Assembly (NCBI RefSeq): GCF_033097525.1
Contig: NZ_CP109907.1
Span: 682,001-746,000 of the forward strand
Reading direction: 5' to 3'
Length of the DNA: 64,000 nucleotides
From: Sphingobacterium sp. UGAL515B_05
Lineage (GTDB): Bacteria > Bacteroidota > Bacteroidia > Sphingobacteriales > Sphingobacteriaceae
In this document: piece after piece, positions 36,196 to 44,564 of the stretch
Position numbering within the stretch: position 1 is the first letter of the stretch
Layout: each line of letters opens with the position of its first letter
Made by a program: the position numbers and the translations under genes
Notes under the pieces: model-generated
What the model was told of the DNA's origin: nothing
What the model saw: only the letters and a program-made list of their open reading frames with translations
Database searches by the model: none

Positions 36196-37353
36196 TCAAT
36201 ATCCCGAAACAGCATGGGCTAGTTTATCTTTGAGCACAAGCTTCCGTAGACTCTTCAAAAAAGTCTCCGCATGATGCATGGTAAAACACAGCGGCGGTAA
36301 TAAACGGAGCGTATAGCGTCCTGCATATCCTGTAAAAATCTTTTCAGAAAACAGCAATTCTTTCCGCAGATGTCGAATATCGTTTTCAAACTCTACGCCA
36401 ATCATCAAACCTTGCCCCCTAACTTCACTCACGCCATGAATTTTTCTTAATTCTGTCAACAAAAATTCACCTACAGCTGCGGCATTATCAATCAATTGCT
36501 CCTTTTGAATTACTTCAAGTACAGCCAGAGCCGCCGCGCAGACCGCATGACTGCCGCCAAAAGTAGTCCCCAATTGTCCTATGACCGGCTTTATTTTAGG
36601 CGAAATAATTGTCGCCGCCATCGGCAGCCCATTTGCAATCCCTTTGGCCACAGTAATTAGATCGGCTTCTATCCCAGCATGCTGATGTGCAAAGAAAAGT
36701 CCCGTGCGCCCATAACCGCATTGAATTTCATCCAAAATAAGCATAGTCCCAGTTTTCGTGCAGATTGCTCTTACTTCCTGTAAGAAACTAGGACTTGCCC
36801 GATGAATTCCCCCTACTCCTTGAATAGGTTCAATAATGACCGCACAATATTCTTCCGTTTCCAATTGTTTTTTCAAACTGGAGATCTCATTGAAAGGTGT
36901 AAAGATAAATTGTTCACTTTCATTTATTGGTGCACGAATTGACTGGATATCCGTTGCCGCAACCGCAGCTGAAGTTCTCCCATGAAACGCATTGGACATC
37001 GCCAATACTTTCCTCCTTCCCGTATGGAACGAAGCTAACTTCAGTGCATTTTCATTTGCTTCAGCTCCCGAATTACTGTAAAAAATAGCATAGGTCGGAT
37101 AGCCACAGGCATTACCTAAGCGTTGGGCCAAACGATCCTGAAGATCGTTTGTAACTGCATTTGAATAAAATCCTATTTTGTTCATCTGTTGGATAGTTTG
37201 CTCAACAACATGCGGATGGCTATGCCCAACAGAAATAACGGCATGACCACCATAGAGATCTAGATAGGCCTGTTGCTGTTTATCATAGACAAAGCAACCA
37301 AGGGCTCGTTCGATCGCAATATCAACTTTCTCAAAAACGGGAAATGGTTTCAT
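36196..37353 (-). CDS. Class-III PLP aminotransferase, acetylornithine/ornithine type
   Basis: The start is placed at the ATG at 37353 (MKPFPVFEKVDI), which gives 385 residues, normal for ArgD-like enzymes. The longer frame would translate an operator-like repeat. PLP-site features are GAEANENALKLA (97-108), the Asp in LILDEIQCGYGRTG (D208) and the Schiff-base K237 (ITVAKGIANGLP). It transfers an amino group from an omega-amino substrate such as N-acetylornithine or ornithine to 2-oxoglutarate. No arginine biosynthesis genes are adjacent; the neighbour is a divergent MocR-type regulator, which suggests control by that regulator and leaves open GABA-like or diamine substrates. Confidence 0.87.
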   Translation of the reverse strand: MKPFPVFEKVDIAIERALGCFVYDKQQQAYLDLYGGHAVISVGHSHPHVVEQTIQQMNKIGFYSNAVTNDLQDRLAQRLGNACGYPTYAIFYSNSGAEANENALKLASFHTGRRKVLAMSNAFHGRTSAAVAATDIQSIRAPINESEQFIFTPFNEISSLKKQLETEEYCAVIIEPIQGVGGIHRASPSFLQEVRAICTKTGTMLILDEIQCGYGRTGLFFAHQHAGIEADLITVAKGIANGLPMAATIISPKIKPVIGQLGTTFGGSHAVCAAALAVLEVIQKEQLIDNAAAVGEFLLTELRKIHGVSEVRGQGLMIGVEFENDIRHLRKELLFSEKIFTGYAGRYTLRLLPPLCFTMHHAETFLKSLRKLVLKDKLAHAVSGY

Positions 37354-37402
37354 GAATGACTTAGAATTAGTAAAACTCAAAAATCCACTTAAATCCCCTT
37401 CC

Positions 37403-37438
37403 ATTCCTAGTCCAAGATGGTTATTTATTCCTAGTCCA
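37403..37438. promoter_or_regulatory. 12-bp direct repeat, probable MocR-regulator operator
   Basis: ATTCCTAGTCCA occurs at 37403-37414 and 37427-37438, 24 bp apart. The reverse strand reads TGGACTAGGAAT; MocR/PdxR-type sites are direct repeats that often contain TGGACTA- or TGGTCTA-like cores. It lies between the aminotransferase and the divergent MocR-like gene. Confidence 0.6.
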
Positions 37439-37509
37439 GCCGACACAGGCAATAAACAAAATAACTCATCTTAAATAGAATAGCGCAGCACTGCTCATGC
37501 ACCATCTAT

Positions 37510-37517
37510 CAAATGTA
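37510..37517 (-). promoter_or_regulatory. -7 element for the aminotransferase gene
   Basis: CAAATGTA reads TACATTTG on the minus strand, matching TAnnTTTG. A TTG lies only 16 bp further upstream, slightly short. The direct repeats would then fall inside the 5' leader. Confidence 0.4.
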
Positions 37518-37539
37518 TTTTAATCCTGCAGAACAATTG

Positions 37540-37547
37540 TATATTTG
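37540..37547 (+). promoter_or_regulatory. -7 element for the MocR-type regulator gene
   Basis: TATATTTG, exact match, 25 bp before the ATG at 37573. It lies between two copies of GAACAATT (37531-37538 and 37547-37554). Confidence 0.5.
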
Positions 37548-37572
37548 AACAATTACCGGATACAACAGGCTC

Positions 37573-39006
37573 ATGCTTAGACCTTGGAATTTAACGATAG
37601 ATATTGACAGATCCTCTTCAAAAGCGATTTACATCCAAATAGCGGATAACATTGCTGCTGATATTCAATCAGGTAGATTGCCGAAGGGAACGGCCTTACC
37701 GAGTAGCAGATCTCTTGCAGCCCAACTAAAATTAAACCGAAACACGGTAATTGACGCCATACAGTTGCTGTTGAGCGAAGGCTGGCTGGTTAGTCAAGCA
37801 CGTAGAGGTATATTTGTAGCGGCCCAATTACCTTATGGCTCGAACCTATATGTTGCACAAAAGATCGAATTATCTGATCATCAGCCACCCACACGCATTA
37901 TATTCGATGACGGTAATCCAGACAGTAAGATTGCCCCGGTAGAACAGCTCGGACGGGCCTATCGCCAAATTTTTAAACGCAGCGCACGTTGGAAAATGAT
38001 GGGATACGCCGATCCCCGAGGTCATCTAGATTTTCGTGAAGAAATCGCCAATATGCTCAACATCGAACGCAACATGCACATCGATAAAAATAAGCTATGT
38101 ATCAGTCGTGGAAGCCAAATGGCCATGTACCTGGTCGCTCAATGCCTATTGCAGCCCAATGATTATATTTTTGTGGAGTCTCCTGGATACCATTCAGCCT
38201 GGAAGATCTTTGAAAAAGCCCGTGCGAAATTGATTCCTATTCCCGTAGATACCAATGGTCTTATCGTTGAAGAATTGCTACCTCATTTATTGAAAAAGAG
38301 CAATATTAAGGCGCTATACCTTACCCCACATCGACAATATCCAACCACTGTCACATTAAACAAAGAACGGAGATCACAATTAATAGCATTATCCAACCAA
38401 TATAACTTTACGATCATTGAGGATGATTACGACTACGAATTTCATTTTGAACAAGTTCCCTATTATCCGCTCGCTTCACAGCAGGAGCTGATCAATACAG
38501 TATACATTGGTACGCTGAGCAAAGTTGTCGCACCAGCACTCCGTATCGGTTATCTTGCAACGAGAAACGAGCAGTTGCTCCAGCAGATTACCGAACTTCG
38601 CTACATCATCGATATCCAAGGAGACAATATTATGGAGCAAGCTGTACTGGAACTCATTCAGGATGGAACAATTCGTAGACATATCCGAAAAGCAACACAG
38701 CTTTACAAAAGGAAACGTGATTTTATGATCGCCCAATTGGACAAACATCTGCAGGATCATGTGAACTACACTTCTCCACAAGGGGGATTGGCGGTTTGGC
38801 TATCTTTTAAACATCAAATCGACTGGGCATTTTTATTCCAAAAATTAAAGGAAAAATCAGTACATATACCGCATCCCGAAAACTACAGCAGAGAAAATGC
38901 TTTTGGCGGAATACGGCTAGGCTACGGATCCTTATCAGAGGAATTAATCGAAGAAGGAATAGTCATTTTGGCTGAACTTTTGGAACAGGCAAAACTCTCC
39001 ACGTAA
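37573..39006 (+). CDS. MocR-type transcription regulator (GntR helix-turn-helix fused to aminotransferase fold)
   Basis: Residues 15-82 form a winged helix-turn-helix of the GntR class (IYIQIADNIAADIQSGRLP, SSRSLAAQLKLNRNTVIDAI). Residues about 105-477 are a fold-type I aminotransferase domain with the PLP lysine at K317 (GTLSKVVAPALRIGYL) and the Asp-rich IIEDDYDYEF before it. MocR proteins use PLP or an amine-PLP adduct as effector rather than catalyse a reaction. The divergent aminotransferase gene and the 12-bp direct repeat between them make that gene the likely target. The effector cannot be read; GABA, taurine and PLP are known ones for other family members. Confidence 0.92.
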   Translation: MLRPWNLTIDIDRSSSKAIYIQIADNIAADIQSGRLPKGTALPSSRSLAAQLKLNRNTVIDAIQLLLSEGWLVSQARRGIFVAAQLPYGSNLYVAQKIELSDHQPPTRIIFDDGNPDSKIAPVEQLGRAYRQIFKRSARWKMMGYADPRGHLDFREEIANMLNIERNMHIDKNKLCISRGSQMAMYLVAQCLLQPNDYIFVESPGYHSAWKIFEKARAKLIPIPVDTNGLIVEELLPHLLKKSNIKALYLTPHRQYPTTVTLNKERRSQLIALSNQYNFTIIEDDYDYEFHFEQVPYYPLASQQELINTVYIGTLSKVVAPALRIGYLATRNEQLLQQITELRYIIDIQGDNIMEQAVLELIQDGTIRRHIRKATQLYKRKRDFMIAQLDKHLQDHVNYTSPQGGLAVWLSFKHQIDWAFLFQKLKEKSVHIPHPENYSRENAFGGIRLGYGSLSEELIEEGIVILAELLEQAKLST

Positions 39007-39309
39007 TGGTTTGAAACACAAAAAGCAACTAGACTATTTTCCAATTTGGACGAACTTCTTTAGATTAAAATTTCGAAAAAACAAGCACATTCAATATTTA
39101 ATTCCGCCCCATAAAGACCGATTAAAAGATTAGTATAGGCAATACGTAAAAAACAGTTAAAAATGCTGATAAACGTAATTATTTTGTCAAAAATCAATTT
39201 TTTCACTTATTAATCGCATAAATTAACCGTAGTTTTACGGCGCAAAAAACACACGAGTAATTCCTAATAGGATAGCTATATAAAGAGAGAGAATAGAGTA
39301 CATTAATTT
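39007..39309. other. 303-bp intergenic region upstream of fabH
   Basis: AT-rich with no gene. A small inverted repeat CCGTA-GTTT-TACGG (39227-39240) about 70 bp before the ATG overlaps a weak -7-like TAGTTTTA. Nothing stronger is seen. Confidence 0.45.
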
Positions 39310-40308
39310 ATGACTGAGAGAATACCCAGCAGGCCATATGCAGCAATAACTGGTATTGGCGGATATATTCCACCGAATAAAAGATCAAATACAGATTTAG
39401 AGCAGTTTTGCGATACATCCGATGAGTGGATTATCAAACGCACAGGTATTAAGGAGCGGAGAATTTTAGATGAAAATCTTGCCACATCAGACATGGCTGT
39501 AAAAGCTATACAAGATTTGGCAACACAATATCATAAAAATCTGAACGATGTGGATGCCTTAATTGTGGCGACTTCGACACCTGATATGCCGATGCCGGCA
39601 ACAGCAAATATCATTTTAGAAAAATTAGGTCTTACCAATGTTTGGGCTTTTGATGTCAATGCTGCTTGCTCTGGATTTTTATATGCCTTAGATATGGCTT
39701 CTGCTCTCGTTGAGACTGGACGTTATAAAAATGTACTCGTAGTCGGAGCCGACAACATCAGTACTTATGTCGATTTAAAAGACCGTTCAACCAATATTCT
39801 TTTCGGTGATGGCGCTGGTGTGATATGGCTTGAGCCATCTTTAGAAGGTGGAATTATGGATGCCTATCTATGTAGCAATGGAGCGGGAAAAGAATTTTTA
39901 AAAATTGAAGCCGGCGGTTCTTTGTATCCAATCGACAGCAATCTTCCTGTTAACGACAACAGATTCCTGAAACAAGATGGTAAAACTGTATTTAAACATG
40001 CTGTGCAGTCTATGAGCGATGCCTGCAATACGGTTTTGCAACGCAACAACCTACAGATTGAAGATATCAATTGGTTAATCCCACATCAGGCTAATCAGCG
40101 CATCATTGATGCCGTTGGGCGTAGTCTTAATATACCAGAAGATAGAGCGTTAAGTAATATCGAATACCTAGGAAATACCATTGCTGCCACGATCCCACTA
40201 TGTATCTGGCAAAATATTAAAAAATTAAATACCGGTGATTTAGTCATGTTAACCGCCTTTGGTGCAGGTTTCTCTTGGGGAGCCAGCATATTTAAATGGA
40301 TGATTTAA
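39310..40308 (+). CDS. fabH: Beta-ketoacyl-ACP synthase III (FabH)
   Basis: Complete catalytic triad: C120 (DVNAACSGFLYALD), H259 (LIPHQANQRI) and N289 (EYLGNTIAATIP). The N-terminal TGIGGYIPPN and RTGIKERR are standard FabH sequence, and 332 residues is the expected length. It condenses acetyl-CoA or a branched-chain acyl-CoA with malonyl-ACP to start fatty acid synthesis in the cytoplasm. It is not beside rpmF/plsX or other fab genes, so it is either a second FabH copy or a stand-alone gene. A terminator follows, so it is monocistronic. Confidence 0.95.
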   Translation: MTERIPSRPYAAITGIGGYIPPNKRSNTDLEQFCDTSDEWIIKRTGIKERRILDENLATSDMAVKAIQDLATQYHKNLNDVDALIVATSTPDMPMPATANIILEKLGLTNVWAFDVNAACSGFLYALDMASALVETGRYKNVLVVGADNISTYVDLKDRSTNILFGDGAGVIWLEPSLEGGIMDAYLCSNGAGKEFLKIEAGGSLYPIDSNLPVNDNRFLKQDGKTVFKHAVQSMSDACNTVLQRNNLQIEDINWLIPHQANQRIIDAVGRSLNIPEDRALSNIEYLGNTIAATIPLCIWQNIKKLNTGDLVMLTAFGAGFSWGASIFKWMI

Positions 40309-40349
40309 GCGATCAAAAACTTTAGTCGTCATAAATTCACACTAAAATG

Positions 40350-40384
40350 AAACCCCAGGAATCAATGATTTCTGGGGTTTTTCT
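40350..40384 (+). terminator. fabH terminator
   Basis: AACCCCAGGAAT pairs with ATTTCTGGGGTT (one G-T wobble), 5-nt loop, then Ts. Confidence 0.88.
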
Positions 40385-40485
40385 TTAATTCCCGCTACCA
40401 AAAACAGCTTCGCCATTGCGCAAGAAGAATCGAAGCTATCCTCTTTTTACAGGCAGCACTGTGAAGAAGAAAGTAACAAATAATG

Positions 40486-40529
40486 GGGAGTTTATAGGGA
40501 GCTTATAGGGACCTTATAGGGACCTCATT
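40486..40529. repeat. Four tandem 11-bp repeats
   Basis: GGGAGTTTATA (40486), GGGAGCTTATA (40497), GGGACCTTATA (40508) and GGGACCTCATT (40519), back to back. Neighbouring units differ by one base except the last. A partly inverted copy, AGTCCCCATA, occurs near 40569. Confidence 0.8.
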
Positions 40530-40630
40530 CGGATAAAAGCGTCTAAAGTCCGATTTAATTTCCAATAAAGTCCCCATAATGTTTGTATCATTTAAGAAGA
40601 TTTCCTCCATCTATCCTATCTTTTAATGGC

Positions 40631-40664
40631 AAAAGAAAAGGGGGCTTTGCATTGCAAAGCCCCC
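40631..40664 (-). terminator. Terminator of the copper operon
   Basis: GGGGGCTTTGC (40640-40650) and GCAAAGCCCCC (40654-40664), a perfect 11-bp stem with a 3-nt loop. On the minus strand it is followed by TTTTCTTTT. Confidence 0.9.
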
Positions 40665-40686
40665 TAACTCAAATAAGATCTACGCT

Positions 40687-42969
40687 TTAATAATTTAATG
40701 ACAAGCCTACACCAAAGCCCATATCACTATCATAATGCGTTCTAAACGCCATATTTTTCGTGATGACATAATTTAGTCCCGCCATATATTCAAGGTCCGA
40801 GTTGACCATAAAATCACCACGGATTCTTCTAGCGATCGGAATATCTTCTCGCATCAGCTGCAATCTGACAATACCATCGTGATACACCTCCGCCTGAAAA
40901 TTGACCAACATAGGTAAAGTATACATAAAACCTAGACTCAAAGCTTTGCGACTATCTTTTTTATTGGCCTGCCCAAAGATATTTTTCTCATGTTCATCCT
41001 GCCCCATACGGCGATAACGATAATCAAAACCTACAAATGGCATAAACCATTGCATCTTCCCAAAGTATCTTCCCAGGTGGGTTTCCACCTCATAGCCATG
41101 CATATCGTTATACCCTAATCGCCATTCGGAACCGAGCTGCCAACGCGCATTCTGAAACATGGCCTGACCGTCATTTCCATTGGTCGCAAAATCATTTTGT
41201 GCCATAAAATGGGTCATATTACTTTCCATTTGCAATTCCTTGTAGGCTTTGGCTTTGTCTGGAAGATTTGGATTTTTATAATCATCCACAGCAAATACGC
41301 GATTCATCCCAGCCATCATATGATACAGGATGTGGCAATGAAAAAACCAGTCACCTTCTTCATTTGCTAAGAATTCGATCGTATCCGTCTCCATTGGCAT
41401 GATATCCACCACATTTTTCAATGGCGCTTTTGATCCTTTTCCATTCAACAGTCTAAAGTCAAAGCCATGCAGATGTATTGGATGACGCATCATCGAATTA
41501 TTATAGATGGAAATGCGCAATACCTCGCCCTTTTTTACAGGTATCTTATCCGTTTCAGAGAGAATTTTATTGTCCATGCTCCATACATAACGGCTCATAT
41601 TTCCCGTAAGCGTAAATTTAAGATCTCGTATCGGCGCTTCTTTAGGCAGTTCTGTCGCTTGAGGAGATTCCAACATCGCATAGTTTAGCGTTACAATATC
41701 GCCCAATGCATTGGCATTATAACGATTGGGATCTTCTTCCATCTTCATTTGTCCATGATCCATACCGCTATGTTTACTGTGATCTTCTTTTTTCTTTCCA
41801 TCACCTGTAATTTCGGGATACATCACCACATTCATATCCATCTGATTCAGACTCATCTTCATACCCATATCATTGAGATCCCCATTCATCTTCATCATAT
41901 CGTTCATCATCTTCATGCCTTCAAAATATTTAAGGCGGGGAAGTGGAGAAATCAACTGTTTGATGCCATTTCCGACAAAATAACTCGCAGATTGCGTTCG
42001 ATCTTCTGTTGTTGCCATGAATTCGTAAGCTGTACCTTCATTTGGGATTGTTACAACGACATCATAAGTCTCCGATACGGCAATCATTAATCGATCGACC
42101 TCCACCGGTACCACATCATTCCCATCATTGGCAACAACGGTAATTTTGCCACCGGCATAGCGCAGCCAAAAATAAGACGAAGCACCTCCGTTGGAAATTC
42201 GTAAACGCACTTTATCTCCTGCTTTCAAAGCTTTACCATTCACCGATTTTAAATCCGTGGAATGAGCCCCGTTCATCAGGACCTTATCATAATACACATC
42301 ACTGACATCCATTGCCAGCTGACGTTTCCATTCATTCGTGACTTTCGTCTTAAACTTCCCTTCTTTAATAGCTTCAACGTACGATTGTGTAGCGCCTTTT
42401 TTTATCGCGGCCCAATCGTTGGCCGTGTGTAACATCCGCTGAATGTTATTGGGATTATAATTTGTCCATTCACTCAATATGACCGGAATCGTGGGTAAAT
42501 CATCAATTCCTTTGCGGAAAGTCTTATCATCTGCACGCTTGTTGAGAATAAGACTACCATACATACCGATCTGTTCCTGTAGGCCGGAATGCGAATGATA
42601 CCAGTGTGTACCGTGCTGGATTATCGGAAAGCGATAGGTATAAGTCGAATTCGGCTTTATAGGTTCCTGCGTCAGGTGTGGCACTCCGTCTTCTTTGTTC
42701 GGCAGAAAAATACCATGCCAATGTAGCGACGTACTCTCCTTTAACTCATTGTGAACAACAATTTCCGCCGTATCTCCTTCAGTAAAAGTCAGGGTAGGCA
42801 TCGGAATCTGTCCGTTTACAGCGATTGCCCGTTTTGATTTGCCGGCATAATTGACAATGGTATCCCGTACATAAAGGTCATGACGAACCACTTTCTGGGC
42901 CAGCACTGTCAGTTGTGTCATCAATAATAAAACAACCGTTAATATATTACTCTTTTTACGCATGTTCAT
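40687..42969 (-). CDS. CopA-type multicopper oxidase with C-terminal barrel-like extension
   Basis: Signal peptide (residues 1-25, ending VLAQ). The cupredoxin domains carry all four copper motifs: HWHG (H83, H85), HGTHWYHSHSG (H122, H125, H127), HPIHLHG, and HCHILYHMMAGM near residues 540-555. A Met/His-rich insert (YFEGMKMMNDMMKMNGDL to DHSKHSGMDHGQMKM) lies in the middle, as in copper-resistance CopA. After the last copper motif about 150 residues follow with beta-strand repeats rich in aromatic residues and ending in LSLNY, like a CopB outer-membrane barrel. Oxidation of Cu(I) in the periplasm is the expected role. The Met at residue 3 is an alternative start. Confidence 0.92.
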   Translation of the reverse strand: MNMRKKSNILTVVLLLMTQLTVLAQKVVRHDLYVRDTIVNYAGKSKRAIAVNGQIPMPTLTFTEGDTAEIVVHNELKESTSLHWHGIFLPNKEDGVPHLTQEPIKPNSTYTYRFPIIQHGTHWYHSHSGLQEQIGMYGSLILNKRADDKTFRKGIDDLPTIPVILSEWTNYNPNNIQRMLHTANDWAAIKKGATQSYVEAIKEGKFKTKVTNEWKRQLAMDVSDVYYDKVLMNGAHSTDLKSVNGKALKAGDKVRLRISNGGASSYFWLRYAGGKITVVANDGNDVVPVEVDRLMIAVSETYDVVVTIPNEGTAYEFMATTEDRTQSASYFVGNGIKQLISPLPRLKYFEGMKMMNDMMKMNGDLNDMGMKMSLNQMDMNVVMYPEITGDGKKKEDHSKHSGMDHGQMKMEEDPNRYNANALGDIVTLNYAMLESPQATELPKEAPIRDLKFTLTGNMSRYVWSMDNKILSETDKIPVKKGEVLRISIYNNSMMRHPIHLHGFDFRLLNGKGSKAPLKNVVDIMPMETDTIEFLANEEGDWFFHCHILYHMMAGMNRVFAVDDYKNPNLPDKAKAYKELQMESNMTHFMAQNDFATNGNDGQAMFQNARWQLGSEWRLGYNDMHGYEVETHLGRYFGKMQWFMPFVGFDYRYRRMGQDEHEKNIFGQANKKDSRKALSLGFMYTLPMLVNFQAEVYHDGIVRLQLMREDIPIARRIRGDFMVNSDLEYMAGLNYVITKNMAFRTHYDSDMGFGVGLSLNY

Positions 42970-42973
42970 TCAT

Positions 42974-43438
42974 TTAATTGATTAGTATTCCATTTCCCAT
43001 CGGCCCTACGCCATATTGATAGACCAGTCTAGCCCCGTGATGTCCTGTGATAAATAGTGTCACCGATAAACTTATCAACAAAATCAATATCAAATAGTTT
43101 ATCCAGGCACCTGTATCTTTCCGCATACTAACAAAATGCAGGACTGTTGTACTACTTGCAAGCCAAAAGCTGATCCAGGCAAAACGTTGGTGGATCTCAA
43201 AAACCGCAAAGGCACCTTCATCGGCATCGCCTGAAATATGGATTGCGGTCTGAATTGCAGCAAGCGCTCCAAGTGTTCCCAATAACAACAATCCAAAAGT
43301 CAGCACAGTGAAAGGACGTCGATGTTTTTTTAACAATAAGGCACCAATATGACTAATCAACGCCATCAACAAGAGTACAATCGGAAAATGCACCAATAGC
43401 GGATGTAAACCGGGCAGTCCTTCGAATAAGCTTTTCAT
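42974..43438 (-). CDS. DUF2231-like four-helix membrane protein
   Basis: The 154-residue protein opens with LPGLHPLLVHFPIVLLLMAL, the characteristic start of DUF2231 with two histidines at the head of helix 1. Four helices are seen: about 14-35, 41-64, 88-106 and 112-130. A further conserved-looking His pair (TGHHGARLVYQYG) follows the last helix, as in cytochrome-b561-like or heme-linked members. It lies 4 bp upstream of the multicopper oxidase gene and 4 bp after the DUF3347 gene, so it is part of the copper operon; a role in electron transfer or copper reduction is inference. Confidence 0.82.
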   Translation of the reverse strand: MKSLFEGLPGLHPLLVHFPIVLLLMALISHIGALLLKKHRRPFTVLTFGLLLLGTLGALAAIQTAIHISGDADEGAFAVFEIHQRFAWISFWLASSTTVLHFVSMRKDTGAWINYLILILLISLSVTLFITGHHGARLVYQYGVGPMGNGILIN

Positions 43439-43442
43439 TGTT

Positions 43443-44108
43443 TTATTGTATTGTTTCTACGATAGATCCACAGGTGGGCATTGATTGACCTAGATAAGGA
43501 TTTTCAATTTTCTTTTGTGTGCTCAACCAATTGGCTCCTTTTCCATCACGATACATAGGACAGTGTTGATAATAGACCGTAACTTCAGGTTTGACAGATT
43601 TCATCAACACATACATATTTTTGGAAAGGGTCACAAAGTGCTCCCGCTGATGTTCATTTTCCTTAATTCCAGCGATATGTTCTGTATCGAAAGCCAATTT
43701 TCGTTGATATTCCTTCCAAAGCTTTCCTTGAACAGCATCCAATTGTTCGCTATTAACTTTTTCAATGGCGGCCTGGATTCCTTTCGCAGTTGCCTGTGCA
43801 GCCGCTCCATTATCCTTAACCAATGCATCTTTCAGTTCGAAATAGGCACTGTATAAGCCTGCAAAAGGATTGCTAGCTGTTTTTAGATTAACTTTCTCAG
43901 TGGATGATTCTATTTTTGCAGCCGTATTACTTACGCCGGCCGCCTCTTCTTTAGTCAAAGCGGTATCGCCTTTACCATTGTCTACAGCAATCGTCGCGGT
44001 ATCCTCGGCAACAGCGACCATATGATCTGCATGTGTATTTTTCGATCTTGAATTGTTGCATGCAACGAATATCAAAGCTGTCGCCACAATTGGCATAAAC
44101 TTTTTCAT
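43443..44108 (-). CDS. DUF3347-domain lipoprotein
   Basis: Lipobox FVAC (Cys 17). After a linker rich in Asp/Ala (residues 25-75) comes a DUF3347 helical domain (about 80-221): NPFAGLYSAYFELKDALVKD, YYQHCPMYRDGKGANWLS and the end PTCGSIVETIQ. The conserved HCPM and CG motifs, with Met and His residues nearby, fit a copper-binding role known for this family in heavy-metal efflux settings. A paralogue domain is in the gene at 44565. It is co-directional and tightly spaced (13 bp from the lipoprotein upstream). Confidence 0.85.
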   Translation of the reverse strand: MKKFMPIVATALIFVACNNSRSKNTHADHMVAVAEDTATIAVDNGKGDTALTKEEAAGVSNTAAKIESSTEKVNLKTASNPFAGLYSAYFELKDALVKDNGAAAQATAKGIQAAIEKVNSEQLDAVQGKLWKEYQRKLAFDTEHIAGIKENEHQREHFVTLSKNMYVLMKSVKPEVTVYYQHCPMYRDGKGANWLSTQKKIENPYLGQSMPTCGSIVETIQ

Positions 44109-44121
44109 AATATAAGTGTAT

Positions 44122-44553
44122 TTAGAGGTTTAAATTTTTAATGTAATTTCGATAGTTTGCTTCGTTTTCAAAATAGGAAACTTCACCCTGATCACCGGTA
44201 ATTGCGATGGAAGCCGTCGCCTTATCCACTTCTTTTTTTGAAAAAGGATCAATGGCTACACGTACCGCAGCTTCTTGGGGTATACGCTTTTTACACATTT
44301 CACAGCAGCCATAATAATCCTTCCCCTCGTGTCTGACCAGCAATTGTTTTTTCCCCATAAAAGCATCATTCACCATACAAACTTGTGCTGTAGGCACAAG
44401 ATCGCCTACCTTGTATTGAACGGACTGTACGGGCAAATTGATAGCAGGATCAGTCGAAACTATTCGATCTTCAGCTTGGGCATTCGTTTGTGAACCACCA
44501 CAGGCCGTTAAAGACAACACAACAACCGATAGGATAGCTAGGAAATAATTCAT
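44122..44553 (-). CDS. Small metal-site lipoprotein (CCxMC motif)
   Basis: The start is placed at the ATG at 44553, which begins directly with a lipoprotein signal (MNYFLAILSVVVLSLTAC, Cys 18) and avoids overlap with the gene upstream. The mature part has VCMVNDAFMGKK and GKDYYGCCEMCKKRI, a pattern of Cys and Met like the TRASH/YHS-type metal-binding modules, and ends in a segment that recalls the same modules (SYFENEANYRNYIKN). It probably binds Cu(I) in the periplasm or at the outer membrane and hands it on. Length of 143 residues. It sits in the middle of the copper operon, 11 bp after the HMA-like/DUF3347 gene. Confidence 0.78.
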   Translation of the reverse strand: MNYFLAILSVVVLSLTACGGSQTNAQAEDRIVSTDPAINLPVQSVQYKVGDLVPTAQVCMVNDAFMGKKQLLVRHEGKDYYGCCEMCKKRIPQEAAVRVAIDPFSKKEVDKATASIAITGDQGEVSYFENEANYRNYIKNLNL

Positions 44554-44564
44554 AACGCAGCCGA

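Larger units (their letters stand above)
40309..40686. other. 378-bp convergent intergenic region with tandem repeats
   Basis: Holds the fabH terminator, four tandem 11-bp units (40486-40529) and the terminator of the copper operon. No open frame here has coding character. Confidence 0.7.

Noticed and set aside
37354-37452. N-terminal extension of the aminotransferase frame to 37452
   Set aside because: The extra residues are encoded by the 12-bp direct repeat and do not fit the family N-terminus; the ATG at 37353 does.
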